In this document: one piece after another, positions 29,801 through 36,589 of the stretch
Layout: the number at the start of each line of letters is the position of its first letter
Position numbering within the stretch: the stretch's first letter is position 1
NCBI RefSeq assembly: GCF_026625605.1
Contig: NZ_CP113054.1
Coordinates: 2,294,001-2,358,000 of the forward strand
Length of the DNA: 64,000 bases
Reading direction: 5' to 3'
Source of the DNA: Luteolibacter sp. SL250
Lineage (GTDB): Bacteria > Verrucomicrobiota > Verrucomicrobiia > Verrucomicrobiales > Akkermansiaceae
The notes under the pieces: generated by a model
What the model was told of the DNA's origin: nothing
Database searches by the model: none
The model's input: only the letters and a program-made list of their open reading frames with translations
Made by a program: the position numbers and the translations under genes

Positions 29801-32057
29801 GGAGCAGGCCGGTGGCGGTCTGCGCCTGGAAGCGGATGTTGAGGGAGGCGGATTCCAGAGGGTTGTTCGCGACGACTTGGCGGGGCCCCGTCACGGTATG
29901 TCCCATGAGGGTCCCATCCATGGCGATGGCGGGAGCGGTGAGGTTCAGGGTGCCGCCGTCGGCTCCTTGTGTGTATCCCGCGCGGTAGTAGGAACCGGCG
30001 GGGGAGATGCCGGGTGAGAAGGTATCGGTGATCCCCCATGCCTCGTGATGGATTGCAACGCCCGGTTTGAAGATACCCCGGTAGATTTCACCGGGAAGGG
30101 CCTTCGAGATATCCACCAGATTGTTGCCTTGGATCAACTGGGTGGTGTGGAGCAGCGCGCCGGTGAAGTCCGTCCAGCCGCCGGAGACGTCGATGGTGGC
30201 TCCGTTGCGGACCACGGCGGAGGAACCTGCGCTCAGGTTGAGGGTTCCGCCCTCCGTGGTGAGCTGGCCCACGTTGCGCTGGACCAGTCCCGAGTATCCG
30301 GTGAGGTCGGCCAGCGGCGTGCCGATCCAGAAACGTCCTTCGTGGGTTCCGGACACACCCAGATCCACGGTGATGGTCTCACCGCGGAGTTCGCCGTCCC
30401 GTTGGACGGGGGCCACGGCCAGCTCGGAACCCCGGAGCTCCAGCGTGAGGAGATTCTGGGCGACGGTGGCAGTGGCTCCGGCAGTACCAGCGAGATGGAT
30501 GAGGGAGCCTTCATCCAGATAGATCTGGCCGCCCGTGGAGACAAAGGTGGAGGTCGGGAGAGTGCCAGCGAGGTAGTTCCAGTTTCCTGCGGAAAAGTTG
30601 ACGATGGCGTTCGGAGCGAGGATGGACGCGTCCTTGCCGAGATGGATGTTCCGTCCCTGGACGTTGATCATGGAGCGCAGCGCCAGTTCAAGTCCGACCG
30701 TGGTCTCCGTGCTGTTCCACTCTGGCAGGATGCGGATCACGCTGCCCTCGCCCAGTTCCACCGTGCCGGTGTTGCGGTTGAGGAAAGGTGACGTGGCGAT
30801 GCTGGATGCGTTCGACACCGCATCATAGTGGGCGAGGATGTCGATCCGCCCGTTCAGTGAAACGGAGGTGGTGGAGTCGAGAATCCCGTCATGGCGGATG
30901 GCCTTCCCCGCGAGCGTGATGGAACCCCGGGCCGCCTCGATGATGCCGCCGTTCGTGGTCATGCCCGCGTTCTGGTTGAGGACGCTGGCGGGATCGCTCA
31001 CGGAGCCGACATAAACATCCAGTCCGCGCAGCGACGGGTCCGTGGAAGCGTGGGCGGCGAACCCGACCTGCAGACCGGAGGCGATGATGGTCTGGCCGTT
31101 GGGTGTGGAGATGGTACCGTCGTTGGTGACGTTGGCTCCGACGAGGGTGACCCTGCCGCCATTGCCGTCCGCGCTGACCGGGGTGGTCAGCCGTGCCCCG
31201 GCCTGGACCGTGACATCACCCAGCTTGCCGGCATGGCCCAGCCCGTTGAAAAGGAACTGCTGGCTGGGGTTGTTGAGCAGACCTCCGGCAACGAGAGCAT
31301 CATTGATAGGCAGGGCGGAAGCGGTGAAGGCTCCCGTGTTGATCTGGGAAGACCCGCCGAAAATGATGCCGTTGGGATTGATGACATAGACCTGACCCTC
31401 CGCCTTGATCTGGCCGAGGATCTGGGTCGGGTTCGCGGTCGGATCAACCACCTTGTTGAAGGCGATGGATTGGCTGGCAGGTGCTCCCGTGCCCGTTTGG
31501 TTGAAGTGGAGCGTGGTATCCTTGCCGACGTTGAACGTCTGCCACGTCAGCAGTGCCTGCTGCGCGGTCTGGCGGATGGTCACCTGGTTGAGATTGTCCG
31601 CGTTCGCGGTGGGTAGCTCGGCTCCCTGCCAGAGCGTGGTGTTCGGTGCGGCACCGGTCGCGGGCTGCAGGCCTCCGGGGGCGAGTCCGTTCGGGACATC
31701 CGGCAGGGTCTGTCCGGGCTGGTTGGGGTTCGGTCCCAGGTTGTTCGGGCCGGAGATCGCCGCAGCCCGCGCGGCATCCTGCAGGGCCTTCGCCGCACCG
31801 ACGGCCTGGCCAAGCCGGTGGAGGGTCTCCTGGGCATTTGTCCGGATGACCTCGGTGTTGGCAGGTGTGGGTGCTCCGCCGGTGGTTGGCGTTCCGGTTT
31901 GCGGTGCGGGCGTGGTTCCTGGTGCGCCGCCATAGATGCCGGCATGGGAACCGGAGATGCCGGAGATGAAGATGGCAAGACCCGAGAAAACCGGCATCCC
32001 GTAACGGATGGTGCCGGTGAAGAGGAGAGGGGAGCAGAAGTAGCGCTTGGGCTTCAT
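20853..32057 (-). CDS. Giant filamentous-haemagglutinin-like exoprotein (TpsA, DUF3739 type)
   Basis: Encodes 3734 residues from ATG 32057, which overlaps the parvulin stop (ATGA); the in-frame extension to 32345 is antisense-like and rejected. A long signal region (about 1-39) is followed by a Pro/Gly-rich linker with a helical stretch (VGAAKALQDAARAAA). The TPS secretion domain lies at about 140-250, with QQALLTWQTFNVGKD and the hallmark VINPNGIIFGG (NPNGI 227-231). Thousands of residues of Gly/Thr/Ser beta-helix follow (GSITLAGKAI, GGSITFQGD, GGNISIFTD). The last part fits the DUF3739 C-terminus of this family and ends in an acidic-then-basic tail (EDEDEEERRRRSGD). It should be exported by the FhaC-like protein of the same operon. 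Adhesion or nutrient acquisition is possible but unproven. Confidence 0.9.
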   Translation of the reverse strand: MKPKRYFCSPLLFTGTIRYGMPVFSGLAIFISGISGSHAGIYGGAPGTTPAPQTGTPTTGGAPTPANTEVIRTNAQETLHRLGQAVGAAKALQDAARAAAISGPNNLGPNPNQPGQTLPDVPNGLAPGGLQPATGAAPNTTLWQGAELPTANADNLNQVTIRQTAQQALLTWQTFNVGKDTTLHFNQTGTGAPASQSIAFNKVVDPTANPTQILGQIKAEGQVYVINPNGIIFGGSSQINTGAFTASALPINDALVAGGLLNNPSQQFLFNGLGHAGKLGDVTVQAGARLTTPVSADGNGGRVTLVGANVTNDGTISTPNGQTIIASGLQVGFAAHASTDPSLRGLDVYVGSVSDPASVLNQNAGMTTNGGIIEAARGSITLAGKAIRHDGILDSTTSVSLNGRIDILAHYDAVSNASSIATSPFLNRNTGTVELGEGSVIRILPEWNSTETTVGLELALRSMINVQGRNIHLGKDASILAPNAIVNFSAGNWNYLAGTLPTSTFVSTGGQIYLDEGSLIHLAGTAGATATVAQNLLTLELRGSELAVAPVQRDGELRGETITVDLGVSGTHEGRFWIGTPLADLTGYSGLVQRNVGQLTTEGGTLNLSAGSSAVVRNGATIDVSGGWTDFTGALLHTTQLIQGNNLVDISKALPGEIYRGIFKPGVAIHHEAWGITDTFSPGISPAGSYYRAGYTQGADGGTLNLTAPAIAMDGTLMGHTVTGPRQVVANNPLESASLNIRFQAQTATGLLHSPTPPSVIFTDDDEQTHPDAFQTDASGNPLAIPADRISTFLLSPEKLAASGFGNLSIINPDGDITLPENTSLNLGAGSSISLTGSNITINGSITAAGGELAFRTHNLPQDVVNAALNSNDPLPQPIAGHGIFTLGASGSISTAGLITDLRGSTGADTFLPVNGGIVSINSFTSHLSEGGLIDVSGGLTVSAAGSISYGNGGSLAIAAGRDLSIDSILGGSLHLGSTLRGYSGTTRAGSLSFTAPRIQVGGESPGAGSTWFDTDFFNEGGFGSFSLTGIGTASSPTTYHEGLIITDDARINPVVQQWFATTSGGALTVGTITNGEGMRAAGNLSFRAVGITDTRSSSILARGSVLMEQGAVISTDAGGSITFQGDTVTLHGTAIAAGGSINVTGASSYRSASLASEALPTVHLGSTAHLSTAGKTVLIPNVHGFREGTVHKGGSITVSGNITAESGSVLDVSGTSGVLDLHPGYASIDYRSAPLAPDLRPAPVTLETNAGSITLTGSQMLRSDATLIGHAGGTSASGATLNVSSGRFIPPGTIYNSAQENLIVSQSGSTLTGVPSVGTSTSLPGLGHITVDSFSGGGFDHVALKGNIRFNGDVAIHTPGSLTVATGGVIYGTGNVNLSASHVSLGQAFKAPTLATENVLHFTSVNAIGETALTSYTFAPTHGAGSLTVTADLIDIGNLSLQGIGTARFNATNGDIRGNGTLSAAGSLFFQASQIHPTTASAFNIFAYDAGGAPGSVTITGGSQRSLPMSAGGTLSIHASSISQGGTLRAPIGTINIGWDGTGTAPVDPIAGNTIAKPVSSNVTLTRDSVTSVSAIDPITGKGVTLPYGVSPDGTSWIDPAGNDITISGLPSKQVNLSASGLTTEDGALIDIRGGGDLSAYRWVGGNGGLTDVLNSSASFAVIPTYGFDYAPFAPFNPSDTATNLSGETGYTNSSLKVGDTVTLAAGSGLPAGTYTLLPARYALLPGAFLVTPISGTPGTSAVRPDGSTLVSGYLSNQLNPARTGSTSISRFEIAPGSTVRARAEYRDFSANAFLKQAAIDRNLAVPRLPMDAGYLSFTASTMMSLQGQVNSLSPAAGRGSLIDINSPIDILINGTGTGGSPSQLTISSSLLNSFNAESLLIGGLRTFEGGNITVTTGTGKLTVGDTTLTGTDIILTAKEELILDGNATISAAEAETGADTILLTGNGALVRVSSSTSAKMIREGITGASDPLLAVRPGATLSGGSIVLDSTSRTDLSTDAVLDATSVMLGSGSVAMVLDPGAPAPTGNGLILSGEALGILQANARNLRIRSYTNLDLHGSGDIGSSAFQSLSLQANAIRGIGQNGGTVNITAKNLQLGGLTDAVPSASLPLDGTLAFHAAEISVNSGHLLADGFSDVRLNGNQRIITTEEGSFRSGGDLTLSAPLLTSAAASNHLLAADGAFRLIRTDGGSTPPTAGGLGAKLGLEGASVAIDGNVTLPSGSLTLHATTGDVVIGGNAPATINLDGTSKLFVDTYRYTNGGTVRLVSPEGSVHLALGSTITVSAPDAGGNAGRIAIETPRGSAELEGTLVAKSGATGTGGEFTLDTSTIAGGSLGFLDEMLNTGHFTRLRDYRVRTGNIVIDGDAISSSYNVSTDSGGITVTGSIDASGRTGGSISLKANGSLTLDSEAGLDVSAADFDSAGKGGSVTLEAGIHRDGVIDPSARLILNTGSLIDLSVDSYVAGDIITPGSSAYRGQFTGTLHLRAPRAAANNDVQIDAIGSTITGASHILVEGVRLHDLTGTDGVIRTDLQNQIKSEANTYLGNAGTASAAYTEIRNRLLSLSPDLKLTLAAGVEIINRTGDLTLGSASTTATSDWDLSSFRFGADRSAGVLTLRAAGDLTFHNALSDGFSGGSSLWLSPLAAYNSDLPANLQSWSYRLTSGADFSSVDYRSNVALGSLGTESGMIRIGKNMGSATATGGNSAVTSSIIANNFQVIRTGSGNIDIHAGRSIQLLNPFASIYTAGTRVANPNRIVADGDFVTPILTANAAQGDLGAAQQNYAAQYSMAGGNVSLHAQHNIERKTRNNSGLIDDSSRQLPNNWLYRRGLVTADGTYGGIRISGGIIPVQDAAASTSWWVDFSNFFQSVGALGGGNIQLTAGNDVKNVDAVIPTNARAARSTPDASRFIELGGGDLTLTAGHDIDGGVYYVERGNGVLDAGGSITTNSTRSPSPGLVSNLNNPSASTLHQNTWLPTALFAGKSSFEVSATGDILLTPLANPFLLPQGVNNRFWYKTYFSTLSADSTLDATSLGGDITLRSSVTLPNTTTPQSILRAWAETQQLLPRSGSTPSVLQPWLRLAETSLAPFDPVWNLTAPNLYLTALSGSLNLAGPITLQPSATGQLELISAGAISAFQPTGLSNGLIPGQSVQAWTSAAINVSDADPSILPRHLRPLNNFTTTSGLAIPSNITAVGFFNQLAIAFGDSGSYTGDNGVLQTKQLRHASGLLHRDDTEPVRIHALSGDLSGLTLFTPKSAVISAAGDILDIAFYLQNLRPGDISTITAGRDIVAYNAAGAGRIASLSNGNAPATNNGPLSGDIQVSGPGTLQVVAGRNLDLGLGASLGDGTGTGINSIGNLRNPYLSPDGADIHVGAGLGPVTSLASSALDFTSFIADFVLTATGASYLDELAPGVDFPALSPDERAQLAIRIFQRILRDTGRDFNNPESDGYRNYDRGMAAIHSLFGDGDDSNWNGSILTQGKDIRTRLGGDINIIAPGGGLALANTTLGNPLTPPGIVTEAGGNISIFTDTNVDIGIGRIFTLRGGDVMIWSSNGDIAAGSSSRTVQSAPPTRVVIDPQSAAVQTDLAGLATGGGIGVLATVRDVPAGDVDLIAPTGTIDAGDAGIRVTGNINLAAVTVTNAGNISAGGTSTGAPAAGASMASIAVSTPPSTASTSSAPQASQAAAAGDNVSGTPETMIDAVSIITAEVIGYGGSVPNEDEDEEERRRRSGDQGDAN

Positions 32058-32890
32058 GGAGCGGAGAGGATTTTGGAAAGTTCGATCTCGTTGATGGCGA
32101 GAGGATGATCCTTGAGAAGTTGGTTGATGAACTCGGCCCGCATCTGCTTCGCGCGGTCGGCGCGCAACCGTACGATGAGTTGTCCGCGGACCTGTTCGAA
32201 ACTGGCGGTGGATGGTTCCCGGATGTCGGTGACCTTGATGAAATGCCAGCCGTCGTTGAGCTGGATGGGGGGGGAAACCTGCCCCTTGGCGAGCGATGGG
32301 ATCTTTCCAGCGATCGCGGGCTGGAGCTGGGCTTCCGTCAGCCACCCGATCATGCCACCATTCACGGCGCTGGCCTTCTCCTCGCTGGACTCCCTGGCGA
32401 TGGCCGCGAAATCCGCGCCCTTGGCTGCGAGGGCTTTCTGGATTGCATCGCGCTTGGCCTCACCTTTGACGAAGATCTGGGAAAGGTTCCATGCCTTCGG
32501 CAGGAGGAGCGACGGCTTTGCGGACTCGTAGGCTGCCTTCAGTTCGTCATCGGAGGGATATGCTTCCGGTGGGGTGGAGTGGCTTTCCAGAAAGGCTTCG
32601 GCAAGCGCGGTCTCCCGCGCGCGGACCAGTTTCGCGATGACCGCCGGATCCTCCGCGAATTTCCCTTCATCAGCCTTCTTCAGGACCAGCCGCTGGATGA
32701 GCAGGGCGCGGACATATTGGCCGACGGCGGCGGGATTCTTGGCAAGGGCGGTGTTGCTCTCCGCCTGCAGTCCAGCCAGCGCCTCACGTGCTCCGGCGGT
32801 GGTGAGCTCGATCTCGCCGATCTTGCCGAGAACCGTATCGCCACGGGCGATGGTGGCGATGAGCGAAAGGGAGAGGATAAGTGCCTTCAT
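32054..32890 (-). CDS. Periplasmic parvulin-type peptidylprolyl isomerase
   Basis: A 278-residue SurA/PpiC-like chaperone with a short signal peptide (MKALILSLSLIATIARG). A helical N-terminal region (to about 125) precedes a parvulin rotamase domain at about 133-225, with WNLSQIFVKG, FAAIARESSEEKASAVNGGMIGW and GWHFIKVTDIRE. The C-terminal helix (RAEFINQLLKDHPLAINE) completes a SurA-like layout. The stop overlaps the exoprotein start by four bases, so it is probably made together with it and keeps the huge substrate export-competent in the periplasm. It could also help fold the operon's porin. Confidence 0.85.
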   Translation of the reverse strand: MKALILSLSLIATIARGDTVLGKIGEIELTTAGAREALAGLQAESNTALAKNPAAVGQYVRALLIQRLVLKKADEGKFAEDPAVIAKLVRARETALAEAFLESHSTPPEAYPSDDELKAAYESAKPSLLLPKAWNLSQIFVKGEAKRDAIQKALAAKGADFAAIARESSEEKASAVNGGMIGWLTEAQLQPAIAGKIPSLAKGQVSPPIQLNDGWHFIKVTDIREPSTASFEQVRGQLIVRLRADRAKQMRAEFINQLLKDHPLAINEIELSKILSAP

Positions 32891-32913
32891 GCCTGGGGGC
32901 GGATGGATGCGGT

Positions 32914-33564
32914 TCAGTTCGACGGCTTGCCGCTGATGCGGTTGTCCAGAATGCGGTCGTTGTAGCCCTGCACCAGATTCTCGATCTGGACGCGGCTGTT
33001 GCGGGTGAACGGCTCCTTGGCAAGGATCGCCTTGCCGAGAGCGTGGGACTCATAGCGGTCGAGGATCTCCCGGGCCGCGTTGAAGAGGGCGATGTTCTTC
33101 CGTTCCCGGTCGGAGACGACGAGCTTGAGCGATGACACCTCGCCGGTCAGGTTGCGGCTTTCCGTGGTCTTCGCCTGGGACACGGTTGCGGCCTGCTGGT
33201 AGGCGGCCTTCCACTTGGTGATGGCTTCCGTGTACTCGGCGAGGCGCTTGTCGCGGTCGGCCAGCTTGTTGTTCAGACCGGCGATGGTCTGTTCGGCGGC
33301 GGTCTTTTCCTGATCCGCCTTCTTTGTCTGTGCGACGAGCTTTTCACCCGACTGGGCGAGCTGGCTCTCCAGTTGCTTGTTCTTCGCTTCGGAGGCGGTG
33401 GTGATGGCCTGGGCGTTCGCCAGATCCGCCTGGGCGGTCCTCAGTTGGACGGCCGTGGTGCGCAGGGCTTCGCGGAGCTTGGCGTTCTCCGCGGCGGGAT
33501 CCTGGGCGGAGGAAATGGAGGCCAGTGGGACGGTGAGTGCGATCAGGGAGAGAAAGGATTTCAT
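32914..33564 (-). CDS. Periplasmic coiled-coil protein
   Basis: A 216-residue protein with signal peptide (FLSLIALTVPLASISSAQ). A long coiled coil runs from about residue 25 to 150, with regular Lys/Glu/Gln/Ala heptads (KNKQLESQLAQSGEKLVAQT, NNKLADRDKRLAEYTEAITK). A compact C-terminal segment (LFNAAREILDRYESHALGKA) follows. I do not recognise a named family. It lies 14 bases after the porin stop and 23 before the parvulin start, inside the secretion operon. A structural or chaperone role in the periplasm, bridging inner and outer membrane parts, is a guess from its shape. Confidence 0.7.
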   Translation of the reverse strand: MKSFLSLIALTVPLASISSAQDPAAENAKLREALRTTAVQLRTAQADLANAQAITTASEAKNKQLESQLAQSGEKLVAQTKKADQEKTAAEQTIAGLNNKLADRDKRLAEYTEAITKWKAAYQQAATVSQAKTTESRNLTGEVSSLKLVVSDRERKNIALFNAAREILDRYESHALGKAILAKEPFTRNSRVQIENLVQGYNDRILDNRISGKPSN

Positions 33565-33578
33565 GGACTGGCTGGCGG

Positions 33579-35390
33579 TTAGAAGCGTGCGTTGATGTCG
33601 AATTGGATGGTGTCCGTGGCGAGCGGCGGGCCGTCGATCTCGTCCGCGCTCATCCAGCGCGCGCCGATGCGGACGTTCGGGCTGATGGCGTAGGCACCAC
33701 CGAGGGTGAAGCCCTTGAGGTTGGTGCCACCGCCGCCGAAGTCGGAATCGGTGAAGCCATCGAGGACGGCGTCACTCTCGACGTAGCGGTAGCCGAGGCT
33801 GGCAACCCAATCGCCTTTGCTGGTGAGTCCGGGCTTCCCGACCTGGAACGCGACGTTCCATGCGAGATCGCCACCTTGGAAATCATCAGGTGAGTTGAGC
33901 AGCGTACGGCCGGGGCGTCCGTCGCTGAACGCGCGGCTCGCCACTTCGGATTCATCGAAGCCGAGGTTCTTCGTGATCTCCCCGAGGAGGGAGAACTTCA
34001 CTTCCTCATAACGGTCGTATTCGAGCTTTCCGGTCAGCGTCAGGTTGCGGAACTCGGATGCGAGGCCGTAGTACTGCCATTGGTTGATGGCACCGTTGTT
34101 GTTGGCAGGCGTCGGCACGATGTTGCGCAGGGGCATCCGGGTGTTGCCACGCTGACCGCCGATGAGCCTGCGGTGGTCGGTGTCGCCCTCTTGTGAGGAG
34201 AAGAGTGGGGTGAACGGTGAGGACAGCTCACCCTCGACATTCTTGAAGTCGTAGTAGGCCAGACCGACTTTTGCCTTCCAGTCGTCGTTGATCTTCCAGT
34301 CGATGCCAACCTGCGCCGCATAGAGCCACCGATCCGTGGACGCGATCTTCTCCGGCTGGTTGGAGGAGAAGTTGAAGTCCGTGTTGAAGATGGGGAACAC
34401 GCCACCGGAGAAGAAGGTGGACAGCTTGTCTTCCACAAGGTTCACCCTTCCGCGCACCGCGAGACCGTCGAAACCGATGTCGTCGTCCCACTGGACTTCC
34501 GAGGAGAAGAACGGGCTGTCGAAACGTCCGAGGAAGAAGGTGAGTTCCTGACCGTCGTTCAGGCGCGGTCCTGCGTCATAGCTCAGGAAGGCGCGATCCA
34601 GCCAGAACGCATACTTCGAAAAATTGCCGCCACCGGAACCCAATGTCTGGTTGGTGGAGGTGGGGGAGTTGCTGTCTCCGCTGGCCAGGCGGATGCCGGC
34701 GTTGAAGCCGTCACCCAGCATGATCTCCGCTCCGGCGCGGAGGCGGATGCGCGCCCGCTCGCGGTCCTGGTCCGCGTTGTAGAGTGCGGGGAACTGGAGC
34801 GGCATGCTTGAGACATCAAACGGAGCTCCGGAGTTGATGGCGTTGTAGTTGGTGAACAGCGCGGAGGTATCGTTCTCGTTGCCGAAGTTCGTCCACTCAT
34901 AGCGTCCGCGGAAGTCGCCGAAGAGACGGAAGGTGCGGGTCCAGTCCGGGACTTCCTGCGTGCCCCAGTTTTCCTCCCGCGCCTGGGCCATGAGTTCCTG
35001 GCGGATCTCGTCGCGCAGGTCCTTGCGGACGTTCTCAGGGATGTAGGTGACGCGGGTGTCCTGTCCCTGTGGAGTTCCGGTGTAGGGATCGATGGGCGCG
35101 GCTGCCGCGGCTTGTGCCTCCGTTGCCCGTGCTGCATCCGCCTCCGCCTGCTGGATGAGAACCTGCGCTTCCTCCGCCGTGAGGATGCCCTTCTGCACCA
35201 GACGCGAGATGAGATTGACCGTCACATTGGTGGACGGTCCGGCTTGCGGCGGTGTGGGTAGGACGGGATCGATGGCACCTTCTGCCAAAGGCAGATCGGC
35301 GGGCGGGACATCCGGTACGGGAATGTCGGCCGGTTCCTGGCCGTGGAGCGTCGAGGTGGCGATGAGTGCGATGGAGACGGAGCGGAGCAT
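33579..35390 (-). CDS. Putative outer-membrane porin (Porin_5 type)
   Basis: A 603-residue protein with signal peptide (SIALIATSTLHGQ), an acidic Pro-rich linker and a helical segment (LISRLVQKGILTAEEAQVLI) that may face the periplasm. A beta-barrel follows, made of alternating strands such as RLFGDFRGRYEWTNFG and RARIRLRAGAEIMLGDGFNAGIRLA. It ends in QFDINARF with the terminal Phe of outer-membrane proteins. This matches the 'putative porin' family often found with TonB/ExbBD and two-partner secretion genes. Fourth position in the operon, between TonB and the coiled-coil gene, suggests a dedicated channel or TonB client. The cargo is unknown. Confidence 0.8.
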   Translation of the reverse strand: MLRSVSIALIATSTLHGQEPADIPVPDVPPADLPLAEGAIDPVLPTPPQAGPSTNVTVNLISRLVQKGILTAEEAQVLIQQAEADAARATEAQAAAAAPIDPYTGTPQGQDTRVTYIPENVRKDLRDEIRQELMAQAREENWGTQEVPDWTRTFRLFGDFRGRYEWTNFGNENDTSALFTNYNAINSGAPFDVSSMPLQFPALYNADQDRERARIRLRAGAEIMLGDGFNAGIRLASGDSNSPTSTNQTLGSGGGNFSKYAFWLDRAFLSYDAGPRLNDGQELTFFLGRFDSPFFSSEVQWDDDIGFDGLAVRGRVNLVEDKLSTFFSGGVFPIFNTDFNFSSNQPEKIASTDRWLYAAQVGIDWKINDDWKAKVGLAYYDFKNVEGELSSPFTPLFSSQEGDTDHRRLIGGQRGNTRMPLRNIVPTPANNNGAINQWQYYGLASEFRNLTLTGKLEYDRYEEVKFSLLGEITKNLGFDESEVASRAFSDGRPGRTLLNSPDDFQGGDLAWNVAFQVGKPGLTSKGDWVASLGYRYVESDAVLDGFTDSDFGGGGTNLKGFTLGGAYAISPNVRIGARWMSADEIDGPPLATDTIQFDINARF

Positions 35391-35449
35391 GGATGAAGAT
35401 AGGAAAGTGATTCGGGGAAGGGAGGCTGTGGTGCCGGTATATCCGGCCC

Positions 35450-36136
35450 TCAGGGTTTGCGGCCGGAGATGCGGATGATGATGGGTGATGGCATGTCGGC
35501 GGGCGGCGCCTCATAGCGGGTACCGGGAAGAACCTGGGAGCTGATGGCGCGGTCGAGCGCGCTGTCACCGGTGGAGTCGAGCAGTTTCGAGCGGGTGATG
35601 AGCCCGCTCGCGTCGATCCAGAGAGCGACGCGGGTGGCGGGGAAGGTGGCCTTTCGGGTGGCGTCGTGCCTTTCGAGGGCGTTCTTCACGGTGCGGCCCA
35701 GACCACCGTTGAAGCGGCCATACTTGCTGCCCGCCCCACCGATGGTGTTGCCTCCACCGCTGCCGAAGTTGCCGCGTCCGCTGCCCTGTGTGAGGCCGAA
35801 GCCATTGCCGTCCCCGCCGCCGAGATTGGTGGTGAGTTCGGATGGAGGCTGTTCAGGTGCCGGTGCCCGCTCCGGTGGTGGTTCCTCCACCACGGGCTCC
35901 GCCTCGACCATTTGTTGTTCCTGGGGCGGGGGAGGTTCGCTTTGTGGCGGCGGTGGTGGTGGCGGAGGAGGCGGCGGTGGCAGCGTGATGTTGACGATGG
36001 TCGGTGGAGCCTGTTTTTTTGCCGGAGCGGTGGGACTTGATGACAGGAAAAGCACGGCCCCGGCGATGACCCCGAGGACGGCCACACCTCCGATGATGAG
36101 TCCGAGCGGGGACTTTTTCTGACCTTCTGAAGACAT
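35450..36136 (-). CDS. TonB-like energy transducer
   Basis: A 228-residue inner-membrane protein: cytoplasmic N-terminus of about 10 residues, one transmembrane helix (about 11-33, GLIIGGVAVLGVIAGAVLFL), and a periplasmic Pro/Glu-rich spacer with twelve consecutive prolines at 53-64. A Gly-rich linker (100-145) and a C-terminal TonB-like domain (about 147-228, TRVALWIDASGLITRSKLLD and ALDRAISSQVLPG) complete it. It should couple ExbB-ExbD to an outer-membrane partner. No classical TonB-dependent receptor is encoded in the window, so the neighbouring porin or FhaC-like transporter are the local candidates. It lies 15 bases downstream of exbD. Confidence 0.85.
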   Translation of the reverse strand: MSSEGQKKSPLGLIIGGVAVLGVIAGAVLFLSSSPTAPAKKQAPPTIVNITLPPPPPPPPPPPPQSEPPPPQEQQMVEAEPVVEEPPPERAPAPEQPPSELTTNLGGGDGNGFGLTQGSGRGNFGSGGGNTIGGAGSKYGRFNGGLGRTVKNALERHDATRKATFPATRVALWIDASGLITRSKLLDSTGDSALDRAISSQVLPGTRYEAPPADMPSPIIIRISGRKP

Positions 36137-36151
36137 CGGGAAAGGGAACGG

Positions 36152-36553
36152 TTACTTCGGTGCCTGGGTTGCCAGGCCGATCTTCTCGACACCCACTCGG
36201 CCGAGCACATCGAGCACATCCATCACCCCCTGGTACTGGGACGCCCGGTCACCGCGCACCACCACCGGGAACTCCGGCGTGGAGGACTTCAGGGCGGAAA
36301 GCTTCGTCTCCAGCTCCGGCAGCGTCACCGGGATGGTGTTGAGGAAGATCTTCCCTTCGGGGTTGATGGTGATGGCCTGGGTCTTCGGCGCGCTGATGTC
36401 CGCCGCAGCCTTTCCACCCGCTCGCGGCAGGTCCACCTTCATGCCCTGCACCCCGGCAGTGGTCATGATGATGAAGATGAGCAGCAGCACCAGGTAGAGG
36501 TCCACCATCGGCGTGACGTTGATGTCGTCGTATTTTTCTTCAGCGGAGGCCAT
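36152..36553 (-). CDS. exbD: ExbD/TolR-family protein
   Basis: A 133-residue protein with the family pattern NVTPMVDLYLVLLLIFIIM at about residues 12-30. The single membrane helix carries the conserved aspartate (Asp18), the proton-path residue of ExbD/TolR. The periplasmic remainder (ITINPEGKIFLNTIPVTLPE, FPVVVRGDRASQYQGVMDVL) is the peptidoglycan-facing domain. With the ExbB-like protein upstream and TonB 15 bases downstream it forms a complete proton-motive-force transducer inside the secretion operon. Confidence 0.9.
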   Translation of the reverse strand: MASAEEKYDDINVTPMVDLYLVLLLIFIIMTTAGVQGMKVDLPRAGGKAAADISAPKTQAITINPEGKIFLNTIPVTLPELETKLSALKSSTPEFPVVVRGDRASQYQGVMDVLDVLGRVGVEKIGLATQAPK

Positions 36554-36589
36554 GGAGGGTCACGTTGAGGGAGTTGTTCTGCCGGGCGT

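Noticed and set aside
32058-32345. N-terminal extension of the exoprotein frame
   Set aside because: The extra 96 residues lie over the parvulin coding region in another frame and lack a signal peptide; ATG 32057 gives one.
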